64,000 bases of DNA. Source: Moniliophthora roreri (lineage: Eukaryota; Basidiomycota; Agaricomycetes; Agaricales; Marasmiaceae). Positions 55,141 to 64,000 of this stretch are shown here, piece by piece (the stretch's first letter is position 1; the number at the start of each line of letters is the position of its first letter). The translations under genes were made by a program, and so were the position numbers. Under the pieces are notes generated by a model. It did not search any database, had not been told where the DNA came from, and worked only from the letters and a program-made list of their open reading frames with translations. The stretch lies in the NCBI GenBank assembly GCA_001466705.2, contig LATX02000208.1:186001-250000 (forward strand), written 5' to 3'.

Positions 55141-55849
55141 CTGACAGCACAAAACAAATTATTCGACCGACTTTGGGGACTTGGAAAAATTATTGGGGAT
55201 TGGCCGAGCTCGTGATGACTCATCGCCTCTTGCTTCCTGCCACATCATTGCATCGACGACTCAGCACACGGCTGGCCACCGTCTGCTGCTCTGTCGATGC
55301 CGTTCCCCGATCTTTTGCTCCCAAAACGGACTTTTTACTTCATCAGGGTTCAGAAGCACGACCTCGGCGCAAGATTCTCCCCCCAAGACTTCAGTTTGTA
55401 TAACTCGTAGATTTTCCGCGTCGCGTAATCTGCGGTCTTGTGCTGTGTATCACTAGCACCGGGTTTCAAAACGGGTAAGAGTTTCAACACGCACTCTCTT
55501 CCATAGTGCGATAAAGGCAACAAAGTATAAACGTAAGGCCATGCATAACGACCTCACGCCTTGTCTCCAATGCATCCGGAGCTCACAATCTTCGGAACTC
55601 CAGCCTAGCCGTTTCGTTAAATGCTCTGAGGGCCTTACAGGAACGCCATGTGTAAATCATATTTATTAAAATAATTTGATATTTCTCCCATGGAGACAGA
55701 GGCATCAGAATCGACGGATGAGAATCAAAAACCTAACGGAAGACGACTCGGAGGATAACGTTATCCACCCGCCATATCGCGAAATACAGGCACGCCGGCG
55801 CCCGCCGCCCGCCGCCCGCCGAGGAAATTCTCGGCAAAACTGTTTAAAT
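55141..55849. other. Intergenic, nothing recognised
   Basis: Only short frames. A small GCCCGCC-type tandem (CGCCCGCCGCCCGCCGCC) lies at about 55798-55820, close to the 3' end of the next gene. Confidence 0.4.
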
Positions 55850-58018
55850 TTAGCAAATGACACATTCCGACTCTGGTTTCGCCAGTCTAGCTTCGAATCT
55901 TGCCTTGAGCGTCTCTTCTGCGGATATATACGACGTATTCCTGAAACACCAATATATTATAACGGGACGGGAAACAGTCAAAAAAAAGATCATGCTACTC
56001 ACGATGACCTCAATGTTGATCCCATAAGCGTACCATCCTCCAATGAAACTTCAATTTCCTTTTTTCCTGGTGTCACCATCGAAGACGACTTGAGGCGAAT
56101 TGTTACGTCTGGTTGAGGCTTTGGGGAGTTTGGGTTCGGGTTCGGACTAGTCTTTTTGGTTGAGGCGGTGGTAGAGCTCGAATCCGTCCTTGGTAGATGC
56201 CTCTCTCGTCTATTGACGAGTGTAGCACTGCTACTACTACCACCTGGAGCTCCAATACTCGCTCGACGATTCCTCTCTTCCACAGTCACCTTTGTACCCC
56301 TGAGGTACTCTGGGTAGAGTTCGTTCTGTGAAGGGTAAAAATAGGTGCTTTGTGACTGATGTAGAGTCCTGTCGGGTGGACTGTAAGATGAATAGGAGGC
56401 TTTTTCGGGTGGCGAAAAATGAGTGTTTAGTGTGGAGGGCGACGAAGCGGGGGAATCATCCGTTGGTGAACTGGGATTGACGATGAGTGGTGGTACGGAA
56501 GACGCATCGTGAACTATGAATCTCGAGTCGACATAAGTGGGCGGGCTATGTTCCAAAAGAGAAAGGGTAAGCTTCCAATGTGGTTCGTCGTGACCATGCT
56601 TCTTATTTTCTGGAGCAGTGAACGCTAGACGCCATAATCGTCCTGAACGAACGTGCAAAAAGTCAGTTGTTGTGAAGAAGAATCTACTCCGTAGACGACA
56701 ACCCCCACTCACTCTGAGCAATGAATTCTAGTGTCACCTCTTTCGAGAAACTCATCCGCTTCAAGAAGAAGGTGATCTCCATGTTTGCTGCGAACGCTTG
56801 CTCCCCTCCAGGTTTATCCTCGATGACAATCTCGTCGGGAGGCAACTGTCCACCAAAGACCCTCTCATGCGATGCAGAAGCCGGCATGTACTCTCTCGTC
56901 GACCGAAGGGCATGAAATAGCGTCTGGTCATTCACCATAAGACACGCCCGTCGTATATCCGACCTCGTATCCTCCGTCAAAGGTGTCCCAAAGCTCAACA
57001 GCTCTTTAAGCAGATCCGGAATAACACTACCCTTCGCATCAGAAGACGAAGGTCGCTGTACGATTGCCCAATAGAACGGTGTATGACTTTCAATATATCG
57101 TTCTTGAAGAATATCCGATAGGGCCAGGTTGTGTATAACGCATGCCTCTGAACAGCCACCCAAGACGCTACGTGCTACATCGATAAAGTCGGTATTGGAA
57201 GATTGGGCTTGTTGTACGAGATCGCTGACCTGCGTGGTCACCCATTCCTTGGCCTCCTTCATCGTGCGTTTTTTGGAGCCAAACCAGCCCTTTTTCGATT
57301 TGGGTACGAAAATGGGAGGTGCTGGGGTGGACGACACGTTCAGAGTGGTGGATGTAGCGTTGACGGTGGTTGAGGATCGGTTGGTAGTGGAGAGTGCGCT
57401 GAACGATGCCGTTGAAGCGTTGGGGTCTTGGTAGTGTGATTCAATGTGACGTGGAACGAGTGAAGGAGATGATGATGATGATGGTATTGGGTATGAATTG
57501 GAATGCGCGCGTACGTGTAGTAGGTGAGAGGAAGACGATGATCGCACGTGTGGGCGCGGGCGCTGCAAGTCGTAGGCATTGGTAGGAGGAGATCGAGGCG
57601 GGTGCGGACGTTGAAAGTCATGGGCATTGGTGGGGGGAGGAGATTGAGGTTGTGGAAGATTTGGGAATGAGGGTGTGGAATATGTCCTGGCTATGTGAGC
57701 AGGCGGCGGTGGACTCGAGGTCTGCACTGGTGGTGATGAATGAGCAGATGACGCAATGGATGCTAGATTGGCCCGTTCCACGAACTCATATGATGGAGGA
57801 GGCGCTTCCATGTCATGAGGTGTCGGAGAAAGAGGTCCAGTAACCTGTACTCTGGGAGGTACTGAGCTAGATCCTACACCACGCTCGTATTCCATCTCCC
57901 TTTCCCTCTCCTTCAACCCCTTCTTCATTTCCTCGGGGGACATGTCCTGGAAATCTGAACCTGGAGGCGGAGGCGGAGGCGAAGGCAGGTTTTTCTCGGT
58001 GTTTGCCAGGATAATCAT
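55850..58018 (-). CDS. PPxY/CaaX family protein, member F1 (long form)
   Basis: Exons 58018-56713, 56642-56003 and 55940-55850 splice in phase to 678 residues. A Pro/Ser-rich N-terminus holds a PPPSYE motif. A central conserved domain follows: SVLGGCSEACVIHNLALSDI, ESHTPFYWAIVQR, DIRRACLMVNDQTLFHALRS and SKEVTLEFIAQ. The third part (LWRLAF, LSLLEHSPPTYVDSRFIV) ends in a helix LKARFEARLAKPESE and the final residues CVIC. The HTPFYWAI element recalls ankyrin-type helices, but no repeat array is visible. The CVIC end fits a CaaX prenylation box. This copy is longer than F2-F5 because of its N-terminal and middle Ser/Pro expansions. Function unknown. Confidence 0.8.
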
Positions 58019-58332
58019 TTTTTTCTGTATCTCGTTTAGAGAAGCACGATGACGATTGTTATAGGACTGCGCAAGGTAAAGTGATACCAGAAGCTGTTGA
58101 AAAGTGCTGCGGGGTGGTCAACGTTGCCCGGCTGAGTGCTGTGTAATATGAGAAAGAGAAGAACGGCACAGAGAAGAATGTCATGGCGAATAGGGCGGGA
58201 ACACCGTGTAGAGGAATTTTGATGAAATGGGCAGTGTTGATGCTATGTCATCACCATCAAACCCGGTTAGAGGAACGTGCTTCGAGGTTAATAAAGGTTG
58301 TGATGTACAGTACACTGTCGAAATGTTACTAC
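58019..58332. other. Intergenic with segment repeated before other family members
   Basis: Words near 58230-58300 (CATCACCATCAAACCCGG, GGTTAATAAAGG) recur around 60610-60660 and 62185-62245, that is, in the same relative position between other family members. These are remnants of the duplicated unit, perhaps promoters. Confidence 0.45.
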
Positions 58333-59680
58333 TTAGCAAATGACACATTCATCCTCGGGTTTATCCAGCTTTGCTTCGAGACGCGCTCGTAGAGAGTCAT
58401 CAAAGCCGATATATTCACTCCCGCTGGATAAAAAGCGCAAGCAACTATCAGCGCTCGTCAGCACTAGGAAACCAACAACTTGGCTCACGTATATTGAAGA
58501 ATGGACATCCAACTGCTACCAGTGATTGCATCTTCGACACGTTGGCCAGGTTCCGGGGCTTTGACCTCTCTATCACTTTTTATCCGCAGACAGTAAGAAA
58601 CCGCTTGTGTCTGCCCCCGAGGTATTCTTTTATAAATAAATTTGCTGAAAGCAGCCGCTGGAGGAATAGAGGCATCCGAATACACATCAAGGAGAGATTG
58701 GTCTCCCGGAGGTGGACAGTTGACCGAGTTATGGATTATAAACAAACGCGAGTCGATGTAGGTCGGCGCGCTTCCCTGGAGTAACGAGAGGCGAACGTAC
58801 CACACTCCACGGACGGGTTCGCGAGTAGTACGATCCACCAATTCTAGGTCGGAAATGAGGAAATGAAGGCGCCACATGCGATCTGTGTGCCATTACCAAC
58901 GCTGCACTAAAGGCTGAAAAAAAAAAGCGGAAACTCACTCTTGGCTATAAACTCCACAGAGATGTCCTTTGATATCTTCATCCTCTTTTGAAATTGCATC
59001 ACTTGTAAATCCACCACAAACACTTTTCCATCTTGCGATACTACATCCAAAACTTGGACTTTGTCTGGCACACTTCCACCCAATAGCATCCTATCTGTAT
59101 CCGACAGCCTTGTAAAACCCCGGGAGATCCTCAATCTCTGAAATAATGTATCGTCCGAAACAATCAGACAGGCTCGCCGCACTTCTTCGGCCGTTCTAGA
59201 CTTTAACGGCCCGGCAAAATTCAATATTGTCGTCAAAAGCGATTCCGAATCCTGTACCAAAGACGTCGACGTTGATCCCCTTCTCGGTTTATTGACAATA
59301 GCCCAATAAATTGGTGTGTGTCCCGCAATATGCCAGTCCTGAAATAGAGACGAGAAGGGTATGCCTTGCCTCTCGCAGGCTTGAGCGCAATTCTGCAATA
59401 CAGTCTTGGCTGTTTTGGCGTCAAAGCCAGAAGAGTTGTACCCCCTCACAATGTCTCCAATGAGTCTCAGGACTATTCGTCGGACTTCTCGTGAAGTAGA
59501 GGTTAGGAAGAATGTTCGGAGGATTTTCTGCCAGCGTTGAGGGATGAGTGGGTTATGTTGTCCGCCCCTTGATGGAGGCGTGAAAGAGGAAGAGGATAGG
59601 GCGTTAGATGAAACGCTAGCTTCGTATAGAGGGGGGGGCTCAGATGGGATAGATCTGTCTGAGGGGGCCTTGTTGGCCAT
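58333..59680 (-). CDS. PPxY/CaaX family protein, member F2
   Basis: Exons 59680-58939, 58882-58489 and 58423-58333 join in phase to 408 residues. Near the N-terminus is EPPPLYEAS (PPxY). The core reads VLQNCAQACERQGIPFSSLF, AGHTPIYWAIVNKP, EEVRRACLIVSDDTLFQRLR, DTDRMLLGGSVPDKVQVLDV and ISVEFIAK. The second exon gives RMWRLHF, VRLSLLQGSAPTYIDSRLFI and PPPGDQSLLDVYSD. The last exon gives SEYIGFDDSLRARLEAKLDK and ends ECVIC. Intron positions and the 91 bp last exon are the same as in F1, F3 and F5. Clearly intact; function unknown. A membrane association through Cys prenylation is inferred. Confidence 0.85.
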
Positions 59681-59689
59681 GATGAACGA

Positions 59690-60701
59690 GAAGAAGTGGA
59701 AGTGGCTGGAAGCTCAATAACTTGGTCTTAGTCAGGCCTTTGTCGCTGGTACTCGAATAGCGCGAGTAGCTGTTCAGGTATGACAGCTTTGGATAAGATG
59801 AGCAGTGTGGATACTGCGTCATCTCCATCAATTGGGGCCCGTTACCGTGCCCGCATTTGGATACGGTCGTAAAGAGTACGAATCATAAGGCATACGGGAT
59901 CGTAACCATACCACCAACCGCATATACGGTAATTCAAATGAGGTTCGAGGTTGCTTGGAGAAATTGATGAGTTAGAGCTTTGTGCAACTTTACAAAGTCT
60001 GCATTGAATCTGCTAGCTTTGAAGGTGCGGATCGTTGGGTAATCGGGTATTGCAACTTGAAGGAGGATGAAGTTTATTGACTCTGAACTAAGGGACATGT
60101 GAGTGTGATTGCAAATGGCAACTCTAAGGAAATGGTTAATCACAGAAAGTCGTGAGTCAAAGCCTTCTAAGGGTCGTTGGGAGCCTTCCTTCTAGCTATG
60201 ACTGTCGCCAAAGGATACCAAAGGTCCTTGACACGGGTACACTTGCAAAAAGACTGGTAGCTCACCTTTAACAGTCCCGTCCCTTTTTTCCATTAGCCCA
60301 ATATGGTATCAAAAGGTGAGCGCGACTCTTCTCGTCGAATGCTGGTGACGTTGAGAGATGGTTAGGAACAGGGAGCTGTGGAAAAAAATCATGCGAAGAT
60401 TATTTTCCCGATTCGGAGGCCATCGCCGTATTAAGCGCCCACCTGGACCGTAATACTTACGGCCAGTCACTGGACCCCTCTGACGATTCCGTACGGTTTA
60501 CGACTGACCCGTACTGTGCTTCTATTGACGACGGTACGAGTCCTTATTCGTATATATGACTCCGTATAGACGGATATGTACGGGTACGGTAACGAGCCCC
60601 ACTGGCATCAATCTGTCGAACCCGGTAGAGTAATATACTTCAAGGTTAAACGTCAAGGTTTGTAACGTACATACATACACTGTCGAGAGTTAGAAATGCT
60701 A
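59690..60701. other. Longer spacer between F2 and F3
   Basis: No gene is supported. Around 60470-60600 the words CCGTA/TACGG recur on both strands (TACGGCCAG, CCGTACGG, CCGTATAGACGG), which might be a decayed palindromic repeat. A family-wide upstream word set starts again at about 60605. Confidence 0.35.
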
Positions 60702-62039
60702 CTAGCAAATGATACATTCCTTCTCAGGTTTATCCAACTTTGCTTCAAACCGCGCTCGTAGAGAATCATCAGAGCCAATATATTCACTCCCGCTGGATAA
60801 AAAGCACCAGTAAGTATCAGCGCTCGTCAGCACTAGGAAACCAGGAACTCGACTCACGCATATTGGAGAATGGAGTTCCAAGAGTTATGTCCTAAAGATA
60901 CATTTATTGCATCTTCTACATTTTGGCCAGGTCCTGGGGGTTTGAGCTCTCTATCTCTTTTCATTCGCATATAGTGATAAACTAATTGTGTCTGCCCCTG
61001 AGGTATTCTTTTGGAAAGAAATTTGCTAAAAGCAGTCGCTGGAGGAGTAGAGACATCCGAGTACACATCGAGGAGAGATTGGTCTCCCGGAGGCGGACAG
61101 TTGAATGAGTTGTTGATTACCATCAGACGCGAATCGATGTAGGTTGCCGTGCTTCCTTGGAGCAACGAGAGGCTAGCGTACCATGTTCCACGGACGGGTA
61201 CGCCACTGCTACGACTCGCCGATTCTAGGTCGGAAACGCGGAATTGAAGGCGCCACATGCGATCTGTGTGCCATCGTCAACATTGCATCAAAGGCTAAAA
61301 AAAAAAGCGGAAACTCACTCTTGGCTATAAACTCCACAGAAATGACCTTTGATATCTTCATTCTATTTTGAAACTGCATCACTTGTAAATCCACCACAAA
61401 CACTTTTCCATTTTGCGACACATCCAAAACTTGGACTTTGTCTGGCACACTTCCACCCAATAGCATCCTATCTGTATCCGACAGTCTTGTTAAATCCTGC
61501 AAAAGCCTCAATCTCTGAAATAATGCATCGTTTGAAACAATTAGACAGGCTTGTCGTGCCTCTTCAGCCGTTGTAGGCTTTAATGGCCCGGCAAAATCCA
61601 ACACCGACGTCAAGAGCGAATCTTGATCGGACACTGATGGGCCTCTCGATCGATTGATGATGGCCCAATAAATTGCTGTGTGTCCTGCATAACATTTCTC
61701 CTGCAACAATGACGAGAACGATATCCCTTGCTTACTGCAAACTTCAGCGCAAGTCTGCAATATATTCTTTGCTTTGGAATCGGAGCCAGGAGAGTTGTTT
61801 GCCTTGACGACGTCTTCGATGAGACCCGCGACTGTTCGTCGGGCTTCTCGTGAAGTGGTGTTTAGGAAAGATGTTTGGAGCACGCTGCGCCAGCTTTGAG
61901 GGATGAGTGGGTTATGTTGCCCACCCCTTGATGGAGGCGTGAAAGAGGAAGAGGATAGGGTGTTTGGTGCAACGCTAGCCTCGTATCGAGGGGGAGCCTC
62001 AGACGGGACAGATTGATCTGAGGGGGTTTTATCGGCCAT
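60702..62039 (-). CDS. PPxY/CaaX family protein, member F3
   Basis: Exons 62039-61319, 61263-60858 and 60792-60702 join in phase to 405 residues. It is closest to F2: SEAPPRYEAS (PPxY), VCSKQGISFSSLLQEKCYAG, HTAIYWAIINRS, EEARQACLIVSNDALFQRLR, MLLGGSVPDKVQVLDV, then MWRLQFRVSDLESASRS and ATYIDSRLMVI. The last exon (SEYIGSDDSLRARFEAKLDK) ends ECIIC, a conservative change of the CVIC end. No disabling change was seen. Lengths of exons 1 and 2 differ from F2 by a few codons only, so the duplication is fairly recent. Confidence 0.85.
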
Positions 62040-62263
62040 GATGAATGAAAGTGGAAGAAGCCATCGAAGAGGCTTGAAGCTTAATGTGACTTAGTCTTGG
62101 TCACGCTTTTGTCGCTGGTACCTGAATAGCTGTTAGGATACGATAGCTTTAGAGAAATGGGCGGTGTTAATGCCGAGCGCTGAGTCATGTCCATCACATC
62201 TGTCGAACCCCGGTAGGGTGATATACTTAAGGTCAAGGTTTGTAATGTACATACACTTGTTAT

Positions 62264-63248
62264 TAGCAAATGATGCATTCTCGGGTTTATCCAACTTTGC
62301 TTCGAACCGCGCTCGTAGAGAGCCATCATCAATTCGCTCTCGCTGGATAAAGAGGAGTGTATCCATCAGCACATGTCACTAAAACAAACCGATAACTAGT
62401 AGACCCACGTACATTGAAGAAGAGAGACCCAAGAGTTGTTCCCCAAAGAAACATTCATTGCATCGTCGACACCATATTGGAAAGGTCCCGAGGGTTTGAG
62501 CTCTTTATCCTTTTTTATTCGCATGAAATGATAAACCGTCGGTTTCTGGCCCTAAGGTATCTTTTGTGAGAGGAATTTGTTGAAAGCAGTCGCCGGAGGA
62601 GTAGAGGCATCCGAATACACATTGAGGAGAGATTGGTCTCTCGAAGGCGGACAGTCGGTAGAGGCATTGATTATCATCGGCCGCGAGTCGATATAGGTCG
62701 CCGAACTTCCTCGGAGTAACGAGAGACCAGCATATCACGTTCCCTGGACGGGTATGCCATTCTGACTTGATTGGACTCGGGAACGCGGGATTGAAGGCAC
62801 CACATACGCTCTGAGCCATCGTCAACACTGCACCAAAGGCTAAGAAAAAAAGTGAAAACTCACTCTTTGCTACTGCGTGATACCAGCTCTGCAACGGGGA
62901 CGAGAAGGGCATGCCTTGCCTGTTGCAGGCTTGAGCGCAATTCTGCAATATACTCTTGGCTATTTTGGCGTCAAAGCCGGAAGTGTGGTACTCCTTCACA
63001 TTGTCTCCAATGAGACTCAGGACTATTCGTCGGACTTCTCCTTGTGAAGCAGAGGTCAGGAAGAGTGTTTGGAGGGTCTTCCGCCAGCTTTGAGTGTCGT
63101 CCGAGTCTTGCCTACCGATTGATGTAGGCGTTGAAGAGGAAGTGGAAGAGGAAGAATCTAGAGTATTCGATGAAGTGCTAGCTTCGTATAGAGGGGGCGC
63201 CTCAGATGGGACCTGAGATTCGTATGGTAAGGGAGTTTTGCCGGTCAT
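62264..63248 (-). pseudogene. PPxY/CaaX family, member F4, broken
   Basis: The start (MTGKTPLPYESQVPSEAPPL, YEAS) and ILQNCAQACNRQGMPFSSPL are present, then the sequence passes from QSWYHA straight to VAKSEFSLFF at about 62873. That skips the whole HTPIYWAI-to-EFIA core, roughly 115 residues. The second exon is degenerate (its frame meets stops), and the last exon near 62264-62340 reads SLRARFEAKLDKPENA and then loses the ECVIC end through a short deletion. The CaaX end is thus absent as well. Confidence 0.75.
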
Positions 63249-63431
63249 GTTTGGGAGAGGAAAGACCATTCAAAGTTTTTAATACGACGACTAGGACGGC
63301 TTTGGGGAGGCGTGTCTCAGATCGAGATATTGTTGAACGTTGACTATGACAAGGATGCTGTGTTATTCCGCTGTGCAAAAAATACATGATAGAATAGGGG
63401 TAGATATGAATTCACGATCCAAGATAGTGGG

Positions 63432-63993
63432 CTAGCAAATAACGCATTCTGCCTCAGGTTTGGCGAGCTTGGCCTCTAAACGAGCTCGTAGAGAATCGTC
63501 AGCGCCGATATATGAGCTACCGCTGGAAGAGGCGAGGGCATATCAGAAATGGCAACTAGGATCGAGGCAACGGAGGGTACTTACGCGTATTGCAAGCTAT
63601 TAGCCATTAGGCTATTCTCCAGAGGTACGTGGATTGAGCTCTGATGAAAAGAGCTTTTGTTTGCCGCCGAGAGCTGGTCTCGAGCCTGCAGCCGTAACGA
63701 AATTGTGGGTTTAGGCTTTGGCTGACTTGCTCTACCTGCTAGACTGCCAAAGAACGACGTTGAAGCGGGTACGGGAGTGGAAGGCGATGGCTGGGAATCA
63801 ATGTCAAGGAGAGATGAATCTCCAGGCGGTGGAACGTTGAGTGAAGCATCGGGTATAAGTATTCGTGAGTCTATCCAGGTCGGAGGACTGTTCTCCAAGA
63901 GTGAAAGTTGGATATACCACGTCCCGGTACGAGGTATAGTATGATGAACGTGATCTTTTTGCGAAACACAAAAGGCAAGCTTCCACATGCGAC
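63432..63993 (-). CDS. PPxY/CaaX family protein, member F5 (5' part outside window)
   Basis: The window ends in the intron upstream of exon 2. Exon 2 (63993-63585) gives RMWKLAFCVSQKDHV, YIQLSLLENSPPTWIDSRIL and PPPGDSSLLDIDSQ with a Ser/Pro insert intermediate between F1 and F2. Exon 3 (63522-63432, again 91 bp) gives SSYIGADDSLRARLEAKLAK and ends ECVIC. Both splice phases fit those of the other members. Whether the N-terminal PPxY and core are present must be read from the adjoining sequence. Confidence 0.8.
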
Positions 63994-64000
63994 CTAAAAT

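Noticed and set aside
57129..57434. Plus-strand ORF of 101 residues opposite F1
   Set aside because: It is antisense to the conserved core and Ser-rich part of F1, whose exon phases match four paralogues; the plus frame is a shadow.
1..64000. CRISPR array, rRNA or bacterial operon structure
   Set aside because: No regularly spaced direct repeats with unique spacers, no rRNA-like sequence, and genes are intron-rich and eukaryotic.

Overview
The window looks like nuclear DNA of a mushroom-forming basidiomycete (Agaricomycetes, probably Agaricales). Genes are split by many short introns of about 50-60 bp with GT-AG ends. One tRNA gene carries an intron. The protein families (DUF6593-like, DUF7330-like, multicopy GH76-type proteins, MYND and F-box proteins, CE8 pectinesterases) are typical of that class. 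All functional names are read from sequence motifs; no database search was possible.

Layout. 1-7 kb: the 3' part of a beta-rich DUF7330-like gene, a RAI1/DXO-type decapping nuclease gene, a MYND zinc-finger gene and a maltose/galactoside-type O-acetyltransferase. 7.5-11 kb: one apparently intact F-box-like gene between two decayed copies, and a ferric-reductase relic. 11.1-11.4 kb: a MITE-like element 14 bp upstream of an intron-containing tRNA-Leu(CAA). 12.4-17 kb: two GH76-like membrane-protein genes in tail-to-tail orientation. 17.6-25.6 kb: an AT-rich, visibly CpG-poor block of relics (chitin deacetylase, a TET/JBP-like protein, further debris). 26.4-37.2 kb: a cassette of FAD monooxygenase plus GH76-like gene repeated in tandem; two monooxygenase copies are remnants, one GH76 copy is dead, and one of each is intact. 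37.4-43.8 kb: a SnoaL-like protein, an N-lobe-less SRPK-like kinase, a second DUF7330-like gene and a small membrane-anchored protein. 44.2-53.8 kb: three tandem copies of a convergent pair, a DUF6593-like gene and a pectinesterase gene, with a 0.93 kb TTAA-flanked element beside the third. 54.4-55.1 kb: an inverted repeat around a zinc-finger relic. 55.8-64 kb: five tandem same-strand copies of a family with an N-terminal PPxY motif and a C-terminal Cys-Val/Ile-Ile-Cys (CaaX-like) end.

Two themes link the window. Local tandem duplication followed by decay explains most of it. Two unrelated expanded families both carry PPxY motifs on the predicted cytoplasmic side: the GH76-like proteins at the end of a cytoplasmic tail, and the CaaX family near the N-terminus. 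PPxY motifs are ligands of WW domains, for example in Rsp5-type ubiquitin ligases. This suggests, but does not show, a shared trafficking or turnover route at membranes. The CaaX/PPxY family is the best candidate for an undescribed system here.
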